The notes beneath the pieces were generated by a model. It did not search any database, was not told where the DNA came from, and was given only the letters and a program-made list of their open reading frames with translations. DNA of 53,266 nt from Mycobacterium sp. (GTDB taxonomy: Bacteria; Actinomycetota; Actinomycetes; Mycobacteriales; Mycobacteriaceae). Position 1 is the first letter of the stretch. Each line of letters starts with the position of its first letter. Below, piece by piece: positions 8,306 to 16,252 of this stretch. The stretch is from NCBI RefSeq assembly GCF_019247615.1, contig NZ_JAFBAT010000226.1:1-53266 (forward strand), given 5' to 3'. A program made the translations under genes and the position numbers.

Positions 8306-9262
8306 TTACATGCCGCCCTGGTAGTAGTCGACGATCTGGGTCTGGGTGATCGAGACGGCGCTTTTGCGGCCCAGGAAGAAGACGCTGCTGGCGGCGTCGA
8401 GTGAGTGTCCAGGGTCAAGGATGTGGTCGGCGTAGCTGAGCCAGAAAAAACACAGGGACGCGATTCTGCCGAGCCGTATCGAGCGGGTCAGGGCCCGAAC
8501 AAAATGGTCGAGCGACCAACGCAAGGCCGTGCCGGCGCCGGCCACACAGCCGGATTCGATGCATTCGAAGTTGCGAAACAGATATCGATGGCCGCTGTCG
8601 GTGAAGCGGGTGAAATCGTAAGGTCCCTCGCATACCTGCTGAAGGAATGGCGAGTCGGCGTAGACGATTCCCCCGCCGCGCAGAACGCGATGAATCTCTC
8701 TTGCCACCACGGTCGGCTCCAGCATGTGCTGAAGCACTGCCTGGATGATCACTCCGTCGACGGAGCCGTCAGCCAGCGGGATGGCGTGGCCATCGCCGAC
8801 GAATTGCACCAAGGGGCTGACGTAGATGTCGAAGGCGATCAGATCGACTGTCGAGTCGGCGTACAGTGCGGCCAGGCCGTCGCCCTGCGTCGCGCCCCCG
8901 ATCACGAGAATCCGGGGCCGCCGCCCGTCCGCGGCAGCGTCGGCTCGGAGGAGCTCCAGCATTCGGGCCACCTCGACAGACGCGGTGGTGTTGGGCGGGT
9001 GTATCAGCCGATTGACTATGTGGCTGAGTTTGGACCGGCCGACCTGCGAGGCGCCCCGGGAAGCCCGCAATCTTTCGGCGTCGAGCACGCTCTGCTCGAA
9101 ATCGACGAGGGCCGGCACGCCCGAGACCGTCGGGAAAGCCTCCTCGGCGTACCGGCAGGAAACTCCGGTACAGCGCCATGGGCCATCTGCGCAGCGCACC
9201 GGACTGGCGCACCTCGGACAGATGAAGAGGTCCTCGTCGATCATCGTGTCGAGCGCGAGCAC
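8306..9262 (-). CDS. class I methyltransferase with N-terminal zinc ribbon
   Basis: 318 residues. The N-terminus holds Cys-Pro-Arg-Cys (C15, C18) plus C24, C31 and C36, a Trm112-like zinc ribbon often fused to methyltransferases that act on polysaccharides or lipids. A Rossmann domain follows: Ile-Leu-Val-Ile-Gly-Gly-Ala-Thr (motif I, about 110-117), Leu-Ile-Ala-Phe-Asp, Asp-Gly-Val-Ile-Ile-Gln-Ala-Val-Leu-Gln-His-Met (motif IV region) and Leu-Arg-Gly-Gly-Gly. GTG 9262 is preferred over ATG 9244 because a -10 element TATTGT lies six bases upstream, giving a leaderless start, and neither codon has a ribosome binding site. It is divergent from the deacetylase gene. Confidence 0.8.
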   Translation of the reverse strand: MLALDTMIDEDLFICPRCASPVRCADGPWRCTGVSCRYAEEAFPTVSGVPALVDFEQSVLDAERLRASRGASQVGRSKLSHIVNRLIHPPNTTASVEVARMLELLRADAAADGRRPRILVIGGATQGDGLAALYADSTVDLIAFDIYVSPLVQFVGDGHAIPLADGSVDGVIIQAVLQHMLEPTVVAREIHRVLRGGGIVYADSPFLQQVCEGPYDFTRFTDSGHRYLFRNFECIESGCVAGAGTALRWSLDHFVRALTRSIRLGRIASLCFFWLSYADHILDPGHSLDAASSVFFLGRKSAVSITQTQIVDYYQGGM

Positions 9263-9268
9263 CGATTC

Positions 9269-9274
9269 ACAATA
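9269..9274 (-). promoter_or_regulatory. -10 element of the zinc-ribbon methyltransferase (leaderless)
   Basis: TATTGT on the minus strand, followed by six bases and GTG 9262. This places the transcript start on the start codon. No clear -35 is seen. Confidence 0.5.
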
Positions 9275-9367
9275 TCGACCGCACCTGCGGGGAGACGGTC
9301 GAAATTGCAAACGCGAATGACACCAGATGATCGTGAAGCGCCTTGAAGTCAGACCGGGAGCGGTGGC

Positions 9368-9373
9368 TATTGT
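9368..9373 (+). promoter_or_regulatory. -10 element of the deacetylase gene (leaderless)
   Basis: TATTGT followed by six bases and GTG 9380. TTGAAG at 9343-9348 is a possible -35 with a long 19-base spacer. The hexamer and spacing mirror those of the divergent gene. Confidence 0.5.
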
Positions 9374-9379
9374 TCCCAA

Positions 9380-10450
9380 GTGATGGCGAGAATGAGACAC
9401 CTCGCTCGGCTTCCAATCCGTGCGACCGTGAAGAACATTGCAGCCCGATTGCTGTGCGGTGCCGGACTGCCGGCCTTCGCCCGGCGGCGGCATCATGACC
9501 TGCTCGCCATCCTGATGTTCCACGGTGTGGAAGACGAACCGCTGTCGCCGGCGTGCTGGCATGTGCTCGGGAGGTCGCTGTTCCGCCGTCAACTGGAGTA
9601 CGTCCGCGAGCACTTCAACGTCCTTCCGCTCGAGGAGGCCCTTGATCGCCTTGCGGCGGGTACGTTGCCGCCGCGCGCCATGGCGATCACGTTCGACGAC
9701 GGCACGCGAAACCTCGCCACCCACGCCGTTCCGGTCTTGCGGGAGCTGAAACTGCCCGCGGCGGTGTTCCTGGCGACGGGCCCGATGGGCACCGACGAAA
9801 CCTTGTGGCCCGACCGGCTCTGGCTGGCGATCGCCCGCACCACCGCAACAGACGTCGACCTGACCGCACTCGGACTCGGGACTCGTTCGCTCGACGGTAC
9901 CGCCCACCGCGGTGAGGCCTACGCGGCGGCGGTCGAGCGGCTCAAAGAGCTGGCCGACGCGGAACGGATCACAGTCTTGGACGAGATCGTCGGGGCGTTG
10001 GTCCGCCGCGACGGCGGCGACGGCGGTCCGTTCCGGATGCTCTCCTGGGACGAAGCGCGTGAGATGGCCAGCGACGGTCTGGTGACGCTGTATCCGCACA
10101 CGGTCACCCACCCCATCCTCGCCCGCTGCAGCGACGACAAGGTCCAGCGGGAGATCGCGGATTCCTGCGCGGCGCTCGAGCGTGAGACTGGCAGAGCCCC
10201 AACGATTTTCGCTTACCCCAATGGCCGGTCACAGGATTTTGATGACCGCGCCAAGAACGTGCTGCGTGCTCGCGGCGTGCGCTGGGCACTGGCAACCACG
10301 GCGGGATTCGCCCATCGCCGTTGCGACCCGCTGGCGTTGCCTCGGTTGGCGGTGGGCAGCGATTCGTCGTTCGACTACTTCCGGCTCATGGTCTGCGGCG
10401 CTCTTCCGCGTCGCTACGGCGGCACCGGTGGGATCGCGGCGGCGGCCTGA
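9380..10450 (+). CDS. NodB-type polysaccharide deacetylase
   Basis: 356 residues of carbohydrate esterase family 4. An early Met-Phe-His-Gly-Val motif is followed by Thr-Phe-Asp-Asp-Gly, with Asp106 the likely base and Asp107 a metal ligand. The metal-binding His-Thr-Val-Thr-His is at 240-244, then Phe-Ala-Tyr-Pro-Asn-Gly. These residues indicate a metal-dependent N- or O-deacetylase of a glycan. An insert at about 130-220 separates the first two motif groups. No clear signal peptide is seen, so it may act on lipid-linked intermediates at the cytoplasmic face. GTG 9380 is favoured over ATG 9383 by the leaderless promoter spacing. Its last 65 bases overlap the convergent GT4 gene. Confidence 0.85.
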   Translation: MMARMRHLARLPIRATVKNIAARLLCGAGLPAFARRRHHDLLAILMFHGVEDEPLSPACWHVLGRSLFRRQLEYVREHFNVLPLEEALDRLAAGTLPPRAMAITFDDGTRNLATHAVPVLRELKLPAAVFLATGPMGTDETLWPDRLWLAIARTTATDVDLTALGLGTRSLDGTAHRGEAYAAAVERLKELADAERITVLDEIVGALVRRDGGDGGPFRMLSWDEAREMASDGLVTLYPHTVTHPILARCSDDKVQREIADSCAALERETGRAPTIFAYPNGRSQDFDDRAKNVLRARGVRWALATTAGFAHRRCDPLALPRLAVGSDSSFDYFRLMVCGALPRRYGGTGGIAAAA

Positions 10451-11558
10451 GCGCCGGGCGTCGCCGCGACGCGGCGGCGAGCCACAGGTCGTGCAGTGCA
10501 TCCCGCCAGCGGTCCACGGCGAACTCGCCGGCGCGCGCGTGGGCGGCGGCGGCCAGGCGGTTGCGCAGCTCGGCATCGGCGACGAGCGAGTGCAGCGCTG
10601 CCGCCAGTTGGCCAGGATCACCGGGCGCGACCAGCACGCCGTTCACGCCGTCGGTAACCACTTCCGGTATCGCGCCCACCGCGGTGATCACCGGTACCAC
10701 CCCGTTTGCCATTGCTTCCAGCACCGCCATCGGAAGGCCCTCACTGTAGCTGGGTAGCACGAAGATGGCCGAGTCGGCCAATAACCGGTCCCTCTCCAAG
10801 GGACCGACCCAGCCGACGACGTCGACCGTATCGCCGAGCCCGTTCTCGCGGGCAAACTCGCGCACCTGCTCCACCTCGCCGTCGCCGGCGAGCGTGACGC
10901 GCAGGTTTCCCCGAATAACGTCGGGTAGCAAGCCGATCGCCCGGACAAGGTCGTAGCTTCCCTTGTTGACCCCCAGTCTGCCCAGCGACACCACGCCCAA
11001 CGGCCGGCGCGTGCGTGGCGACGGATCGGCGGCGGGCATGACCACGGGGTTGTGGAGCACTCGGACATTGGATTCTTGGTATCCGAGTCTGGCGCAGAAT
11101 CCCGCGAGATGAGATTGCGCCAGCAGCACCGCATAGTCGGCGCGCAGCGCCGCGCGGACGGCGCGACGCCGCAGCGGCGGCAGCTCGTCGAACCAAGAGA
11201 AGAAGTGCGAGGTGTGGCAATGGAGAATCGTCGGGATGCCGCGCAACCGAGCGACGAATAGCGGGACCGACTTGCGGACGGTGCTGCCGCGCCACGAATA
11301 GTGGACGTGCAGTACGTCGACGCGGCCGAACAACAGCAGCGCTGACGCCGTGAGCATGCCCGAAATTCCCGTCCACAGCCGCGCCGTCAGGGAGCTGTCA
11401 ACATAGGTCGGCACGAGCCGGATGCGGAACCGCGGGTCGGTGTCGTCGATCAGCAGCAGCATCACCGTCGCCATCCCACCGCGGCTGTGGGGTCCGCTCG
11501 GTGCTGGCCCGACGGTTAGTACCCGGATCGGATAGCGAGGTGTTGCGGATGCGGTCAA
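10386..11558 (-). CDS. GT4 glycosyltransferase
   Basis: 390 residues, GT-B fold. The N-terminal domain starts with Arg-Val-Leu-Thr-Val-Gly-Pro and a Gly-Gly-Met loop. The C-terminal donor domain shows Ser-Leu-Gly-Arg-Leu-Gly-Val-Asn-Lys-Gly, Ala-Gly-Asp-Gly and the GT4 hallmark Pro-Ser-Tyr-Ser-Glu-Gly-Leu-Pro-Met-Ala-Val-Leu-Glu-Ala-Met-Ala-Asn-Gly, whose Glu residues contact the sugar nucleotide. The start is uncertain. TTG 11558 is the closest codon that keeps the whole first beta strand, and the frame is open to 11918. The Arg/Pro-rich C-terminal tail (last 25 residues) runs antisense through the end of the deacetylase gene. It probably adds one residue of the repeat unit. Confidence 0.8.
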   Translation of the reverse strand: MTASATPRYPIRVLTVGPAPSGPHSRGGMATVMLLLIDDTDPRFRIRLVPTYVDSSLTARLWTGISGMLTASALLLFGRVDVLHVHYSWRGSTVRKSVPLFVARLRGIPTILHCHTSHFFSWFDELPPLRRRAVRAALRADYAVLLAQSHLAGFCARLGYQESNVRVLHNPVVMPAADPSPRTRRPLGVVSLGRLGVNKGSYDLVRAIGLLPDVIRGNLRVTLAGDGEVEQVREFARENGLGDTVDVVGWVGPLERDRLLADSAIFVLPSYSEGLPMAVLEAMANGVVPVITAVGAIPEVVTDGVNGVLVAPGDPGQLAAALHSLVADAELRNRLAAAAHARAGEFAVDRWRDALHDLWLAAASRRRPALRPPPRSHRCRRSDAEERRRP

Positions 11559-11948
11559 TCGCTTGTCAACGGGCGTGGCAATCGGGCGTTCTCCCCGGCC
11601 GTGGCTCTGGCACCGACGGTCTCCTCGTTCCAATCTGATGCCTCGCGGGTGGGCATCTTCAGACCGCTCCACCGCCGTGGCACCGGCGTCAGCCGAAACC
11701 CTAGCAAACATCTGCAGCAAATAAGCTGGTAACGCCCCGGCGCCAGTGCGGACCTCCGTGAAAGCTCGCAAAGGGTTGGGCAGCCGGCCGCAGTTGATTC
11801 TCGCAACGCGCGACGCGTTTGCCGGACGTTCGGCCCCAAGGAGAACAACGGCACAAGCCCGCCAGATGGTGCAACAGTCGTTCGCCCGCGGCGCTGCGGT
11901 CCTTATGCCCTTGTTCACTGTTCAGCGGCGCTCGCTAGCATTCCGTTG
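11559..11948. other. 390-base divergent region between GT4 and BcsB-like genes
   Basis: No credible gene is seen. Open frames on the minus strand (for example 11555-11854) have unlikely composition. Apart from the promoter of the BcsB-like gene at its right end, I see no repeat or RNA structure that stands out. A GGAGAA at about 11588-11593 on the minus strand could belong to a rare upstream start of the GT4 gene. Confidence 0.4.
11936..11941 (+). promoter_or_regulatory. -10 element of the BcsB-like gene (leaderless)
   Basis: TAGCAT ends seven bases before GTG 11949. TTGTTC at 11911-11916 is a weak -35. The spacing supports GTG 11949 over the in-frame TTG at 11946. Confidence 0.5.
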
Positions 11949-13955
11949 GTGTTCGGGAAATCTTTCAGCAGAGTCATTGCGCTGGCCGGTGTGGTCGGCT
12001 TCTTCGTCATGGCTGTCCCGACATCGTGGGCTGAGCCCTCGGATCCCAGCCCCACGACCGAACCCGCCGCGCCGGCTCAAACAACGACGTCGATGAGCAT
12101 GGCGTTGACCGACCTCGGATATGGCTCCACCTTGGGATTCTATGGACAAGAGGGGACGCAGGAGCTGACGCTGCCGGTCCTGAACGGGCTGACGCCCTCC
12201 GTTGTGAACGCCACCGCCGTCATGCCGGTCAATCTGCGGTCGGGGACGATCATCGTCTCGCAAGGTGACCGTGAAATCGCGAGGCTGAATCTGCCCACCA
12301 CGGGTCAAGCGCCGATCGTCATCCCGCTCGCTGGAGCGACAGTGACCGACGACTCGGTGACGGTGACACTGCGTGCCTATCTGGTGCCTTCGGACGGGTC
12401 CTGCCTCTACGCGTGGAGCCCGTTGAACCTGATCAACGGGACGGTCGGCTACACCGGGGTCGAACAGCCGCCAGTCACGGTGGCCCAGTTTCTGCCACCG
12501 GCGCTGCGGAGGCTGACCATATTCCTTCCGCAGTCGCCGTCGCTGGCCGAGTCCAACGCCACCGTTCATCTGGCCGCCGCCGCGGCGGCGCGCTACGGCA
12601 GCCAGAACCCCGAGATAGCCGTGCTCCCGTTGACCGAAGGTCAGGCGGGCCCGCCGACGCCGCCGCGACCGCAGGAACGTCAGATCGTCGTGAAAGAGGG
12701 ACCGGACAACGGGCTTTCCCTGCAGGGCGCTCCCGGCGCGCCATGGCTGCTGATGTCCGGAACCCTGGGGCCGGATGCGGAATCAGACACCGCTTTACTG
12801 TTCGGCAACCTGTCCCAGCTGGCACTTGCCTCCAAAGCTGTTGTGGGATCACTAAATTCCAGCCAACACCTACCGGGTGATACGACCACGCTGCGCGAGC
12901 TGGGACAACCTGACCTGAACGCCGAGGGGCTGCAACCGCGGGTGTCGATCGCACTCGACCAGACCCGGTTTGGCAGGTCAATCCACGCGGTGCGGGTGCA
13001 TCTGCTCGGGTCCTACTCGCCTACACCGGCCAACATCGGCGGTCAGATCACCGCAACGGTCGGTGGGGAGACCGTCGATCGGTGGCCGACTGACGGCCGC
13101 GGCGCCGTCGACCGCTGGGTCGACATCCCCGATCGGCTCCTGCAGCGATGGACCGGTCTCGATCTGACCCTAAACGTCTCGAGCAACGTCGGACGTTGCG
13201 GAGATTTCTCCACGGCGGCGCCCGGAGACCAGGTGCTGATGTTGACGATCAACGGCGACAGCACCGTGCAAAGCAGCCCCGCCGCGCCGCCGGTGCCGGA
13301 CGGCCTGCGATCGGTGCCGCAGGCGTTGATGCCCCGCATCCAGGTAGGGATCGACCCCCACTCGGTTGCCGACACGGCGCGCGCCGCGGACATCATGGTC
13401 GCCCTGCAGCGACTCAGCTCGATAGAAATCGAGACCACCGTGACAAGCGTGCAGCAAGCGATCGACTCGTCCAAGCCGGCGATACTGATTGCGGCGAACG
13501 GGTGGAATCACCCCGACATCGTGCTTCCGGTGTCCGCGGGGCCCAGCGGGCCGATCACCGTCAATGCCCTCGACTCCGACGGCAAGCCCACTACCCTCAC
13601 GTTGGACCCGACGCTACAGATCGGATCCCTGCAAACCGTCTTCAACCGCGGCCGCTCACTGCTGATCGCGACGTCCAACGGCGCCCCGGCCCGGGTCGAT
13701 GAGCTTCTCAAGTGGCTCGATAGCGACGCCACGCGCTGGTCGGGTATCAGAGGTCTGGCCCTGGTGTCCGTACCTGGGCATGACCCGGTGATCGTCGATC
13801 GCCCGAACGTGACGGCGAGTCCGGTCGCAACGCCCGATCGCCATTCGGGCTTCAGGTGGCTGTGGTGGGCCGGCGGAGCATCGCTTGCCGTGGCCGTGAT
13901 CGGTTTTGGCGTGATAGTTCTCCGCAGCCGGCGCCGATCCCGGCACGGCCGTTAG
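11949..13955 (+). CDS. BcsB-like exported protein with C-terminal membrane anchor
   Basis: 668 residues. A Sec-type signal peptide (about 1-28, ending near Ser-Trp-Ala-Glu) is followed by a Pro/Thr-rich linker. A long series of beta-rich domains resembles BcsB, the partner of bacterial cellulose synthase. These include Leu-Pro-Val-Leu-Asn-Gly-Leu, Thr-Val-Thr-Leu-Arg-Ala-Tyr-Leu-Val-Pro and Cys-Leu-Tyr-Ala-Trp. One membrane segment (about 637-659, Trp-Leu-Trp-Trp-Ala-Gly onward) and a basic tail end the protein, as in BcsB. BcsB guides the growing glycan away from the inner membrane. No BcsA-type processive synthase is present in the window, so this copy may serve the Wzx/Wzy product or a synthase encoded elsewhere. 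It is followed after 15 bases by a methyltransferase. Confidence 0.7.
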   Translation: MFGKSFSRVIALAGVVGFFVMAVPTSWAEPSDPSPTTEPAAPAQTTTSMSMALTDLGYGSTLGFYGQEGTQELTLPVLNGLTPSVVNATAVMPVNLRSGTIIVSQGDREIARLNLPTTGQAPIVIPLAGATVTDDSVTVTLRAYLVPSDGSCLYAWSPLNLINGTVGYTGVEQPPVTVAQFLPPALRRLTIFLPQSPSLAESNATVHLAAAAAARYGSQNPEIAVLPLTEGQAGPPTPPRPQERQIVVKEGPDNGLSLQGAPGAPWLLMSGTLGPDAESDTALLFGNLSQLALASKAVVGSLNSSQHLPGDTTTLRELGQPDLNAEGLQPRVSIALDQTRFGRSIHAVRVHLLGSYSPTPANIGGQITATVGGETVDRWPTDGRGAVDRWVDIPDRLLQRWTGLDLTLNVSSNVGRCGDFSTAAPGDQVLMLTINGDSTVQSSPAAPPVPDGLRSVPQALMPRIQVGIDPHSVADTARAADIMVALQRLSSIEIETTVTSVQQAIDSSKPAILIAANGWNHPDIVLPVSAGPSGPITVNALDSDGKPTTLTLDPTLQIGSLQTVFNRGRSLLIATSNGAPARVDELLKWLDSDATRWSGIRGLALVSVPGHDPVIVDRPNVTASPVATPDRHSGFRWLWWAGGASLAVAVIGFGVIVLRSRRRSRHGR

Positions 13956-13970
13956 CAGAAACGCGGGTTC

Positions 13971-14921
13971 ATGGAGCCGAGGGGCGACAGGCTAATAGCA
14001 CGCTACAAGAGGACGTACGGCATTCCGGCCGACGCGAACATTACCGAGCAAATGATCTTAGACCATTGGAATTTGGAAAAGCAGTTAACATCCGAACTAC
14101 GCCAATCTCAACCCGAAAATCGTTGGGAGACTTTTGACCGGTGTTACACCCGACTGTACTCCGAGTTGGGCTGGCTTAATCAATTATCCGACGTTGCTGA
14201 TACCAGATCGCCTCGCGAAATATTCGGAAGATGGCTGGGATTGATCGGGCCACCGCCGAAGTCTGTATATGAAATCGGTTCCGGTAAGGGTGGCCTCATC
14301 GCGTTCCTGGCAGCAAATGGCTACGAGTGCAAGGGGGCAGAGATCACGCGCCAGCGCGGAGAAGAGCTGCTGCCCGTGTCGTATACAAATCTTTCATGGG
14401 GAATATCCGACGGCGTCCACCTTGACCGGTTCGAACGCCCCGAAACCTACGATGTCGTGCTGTCGGACCAGGTGATCGAGCATATCCATCCCGATGACCT
14501 GCAACGCCATCTGAGGAGTGCGCGTTCCATATTGAAGAGGAACGGACGGTATATATTCGACACCCCCAGCAGATATACCGGACCGCACGACGTGTCCCGC
14601 GTGTTCAAGTGTAGCGAACCCGAGGGCATGCACCTGCGGGAATATACGTGCAGGGAGTTATGTGCAGCGGCCAGGCGTGCGGGTTTCAGCTCCATAAGCT
14701 TTGGGTTTGTACCCAGGCGGTTTCGAATCATGCTGCTCGCTCTGGGCGCTAAAAGATTCGCCGAGCCCGGCGAGATCGGCCGCCTGTTTCTGCGGATCGT
14801 ATTCGCGGCCGAAAGGTTCCTCGGCGGAATCCCTACTCCCACGCTGCGCCGGCTGTGCGCAAACACTCTCTGTGCGCTTGGCATTTTCTCCGGAACTATT
14901 TCGCTGGTCGCCGAGAAATAA
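13971..14921 (+). CDS. class I SAM-dependent methyltransferase, AT-rich
   Basis: 316 residues. An N-terminal helical region (1-95) precedes motif I, Val-Tyr-Glu-Ile-Gly-Ser-Gly-Lys-Gly-Gly (about 100-109). Tyr-Asp-Val-Val-Leu-Ser-Asp-Gln-Val-Ile-Glu-His-Ile-His-Pro-Asp-Asp-Leu (about 160-177) and Thr-Pro-Ser-Arg-Tyr-Thr-Gly-Pro-His-Asp-Val-Ser follow. The latter is common in methyltransferases of polysaccharide loci. Composition differs from its neighbours: the 60 bases 14041-14100 hold only 23 G+C, and A/T-ending codons (tta, aat, ata) are frequent. This suggests recent acquisition. The protein ends in a hydrophobic stretch that may contact the membrane. Confidence 0.85.
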   Translation: MEPRGDRLIARYKRTYGIPADANITEQMILDHWNLEKQLTSELRQSQPENRWETFDRCYTRLYSELGWLNQLSDVADTRSPREIFGRWLGLIGPPPKSVYEIGSGKGGLIAFLAANGYECKGAEITRQRGEELLPVSYTNLSWGISDGVHLDRFERPETYDVVLSDQVIEHIHPDDLQRHLRSARSILKRNGRYIFDTPSRYTGPHDVSRVFKCSEPEGMHLREYTCRELCAAARRAGFSSISFGFVPRRFRIMLLALGAKRFAEPGEIGRLFLRIVFAAERFLGGIPTPTLRRLCANTLCALGIFSGTISLVAEK

Positions 14922-15029
14922 GCCAGTTGCCGCGGCGATCCGCACTATTTTCGCCATCCGGACGCCGAGCACGTGCGCGAGCATCTCAACACCGTCGCTT
15001 TCGTGCGCGGCCGCCGTCCGGCATGAGTG

Positions 15030-15057
15030 GTCCAGCCTAATCTAATATAAACTGGAC
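15030..15057. promoter_or_regulatory. inverted repeat at the padR promoter (candidate operator)
   Basis: GTCCAG at 15030-15035 and CTGGAC at 15052-15057 form a perfect inverted repeat around 16 AT-rich bases that contain the likely -10 element. PadR proteins commonly bind palindromes that cover their own promoter. Confidence 0.5.
15043..15051 (+). promoter_or_regulatory. -10 region of the padR gene (leaderless)
   Basis: Overlapping TAATAT (15043-15048) and TATAAA (15046-15051) precede ATG 15060 by about eight bases from the second hexamer. There is no ribosome binding site, so transcription probably starts at the ATG. Confidence 0.5.
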
Positions 15058-15059
15058 GT

Positions 15060-15572
15060 ATGTCGTATGTCGAGATTGTTATCTTGCGGCACTTATCCGC
15101 GGGGCCTGCTCATGGCTACGAACTGCGCAAACGCATCGAGATGACGGTGGGTCTGATGTTGAACAACAACACGCTGTATCCCGCGCTGCGCCGGTTCGAG
15201 GAAGCAGGCGCGGTGACCAAGACCGCCGAGCAGCAGGAGAGTCGTCCCCCGCGGCACGTCTACGCCCTTACGGACCTCGGGCGAGAACTGTTGCACGACA
15301 TGCTCGCCGAGTTACCCGCCGATGAGGCCGGCAACGACACTGAGTTTTTGACCCGCGTTGGTCAGTTCCAGTTCCTTACCCCCGCTGAGCGGTCGGCCGT
15401 GTTGACCGCACGCGACGAGGCCATCTGTGCACACCTTGAGCGACTCCGCGTGCTCCGGGCCCAGGCAGGGGGTCAACGCTGGGGCCAGCTGGTCACCGAG
15501 GAGTTGATCCGACGCAATGAGACCGAGCGAGCCTGGCTGACCACCTTGCGCGCCGAGGCGAGCCGACCATGA
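15060..15572 (+). CDS. PadR-family transcriptional regulator
   Basis: 170 residues. The N-terminal winged helix has the PadR pattern: Ile-Leu-Arg-His-Leu-Ser-Ala-Gly-Pro-Ala-His-Gly-Tyr-Glu-Leu (about 7-21), Asn-Asn-Asn-Thr-Leu-Tyr-Pro-Ala-Leu-Arg-Arg-Phe-Glu (about 35-47, recognition helix), then Arg-His-Val-Tyr-Ala-Leu-Thr-Asp-Leu-Gly in the wing. The C-terminal half is helical, as in PadR subfamilies with a coiled dimerisation arm. It overlaps the next methyltransferase by 4 bases (ATGA), so the two form one unit. The inverted repeat over its promoter suggests autoregulation. Whether it also controls the polysaccharide genes cannot be seen. Confidence 0.88.
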   Translation: MSYVEIVILRHLSAGPAHGYELRKRIEMTVGLMLNNNTLYPALRRFEEAGAVTKTAEQQESRPPRHVYALTDLGRELLHDMLAELPADEAGNDTEFLTRVGQFQFLTPAERSAVLTARDEAICAHLERLRVLRAQAGGQRWGQLVTEELIRRNETERAWLTTLRAEASRP

Positions 15573-16252
15573 CACGCAAAGACGAAAGCCGGCACCGCGA
15601 AATCGCCGCGCCATATCGAGATGTGGCCGCGTTCGACGATCGAGCGCGCCGCTACGATCACGGTTGGCGGGGGTATCTACACCACGAAATCAGTAGTCGC
15701 GCTGCGGATCTGGTCATCGCCAACGTCAGGTCGCCAAAACGCGTGCTCGATCTCGGGTGCGGTAGCGGCTATCTGCTGCGCGTCCTCGCTGGCCACTATC
15801 CCGACGCCACGGAGTTCATAGGCGTTGACGCCGCACCTCGAATGGTTGAGGTGGCGAACAGCCTTGCGCATGATCCACGACTAACGTTCGCCGTGGGGGT
15901 GGCCGAGCAGTTGCCCTACCCGGACGGCGGAATCGACCTGATCGTGAGCACCACTTCGTTCGATCACTGGACCGATCAACAGGCCGGACTGATCGAATGT
16001 GCGCGCGTTCTGCGCCCCGGTGCACGCCTGGTTCTGGTCGACCAGTTCTCCCGCTTGCTTCTACCCACATTGCTCACGAGCCGTCGAGGCAAGGCCCGCA
16101 CCAAGCGCAGGGCAGACCGTTTACTGCTTCGCGCCGGCTTCCAGCACCCCGAATGGCACCACCTCTACGCAGCGATCATCAAAGGGGTCGTCGCACGCAA
16201 CCGAAAACATCAGGCGCGCGCCGACACCTCCGCAATCACGTCCAGCAAATGA
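15569..16252 (+). CDS. class I SAM-dependent methyltransferase coupled to PadR
   Basis: 227 residues, methyltransferase type 11. Arg-Val-Leu-Asp-Leu-Gly-Cys-Gly-Ser-Gly (motif I, about 58-67), Phe-Ile-Gly-Val-Asp-Ala-Ala-Pro-Arg-Met-Val, Val-Ala-Glu-Gln-Leu-Pro-Tyr-Pro-Asp-Gly and Leu-Arg-Pro-Gly-Ala-Arg are all in order. It overlaps padR by 4 bases. This pairing is also found in self-contained stress or small-molecule cassettes, so the enzyme need not belong to the glycan pathway. The last 43 bases overlap the convergent GT4 gene. Confidence 0.85.
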   Translation: MTRKDESRHREIAAPYRDVAAFDDRARRYDHGWRGYLHHEISSRAADLVIANVRSPKRVLDLGCGSGYLLRVLAGHYPDATEFIGVDAAPRMVEVANSLAHDPRLTFAVGVAEQLPYPDGGIDLIVSTTSFDHWTDQQAGLIECARVLRPGARLVLVDQFSRLLLPTLLTSRRGKARTKRRADRLLLRAGFQHPEWHHLYAAIIKGVVARNRKHQARADTSAITSSK

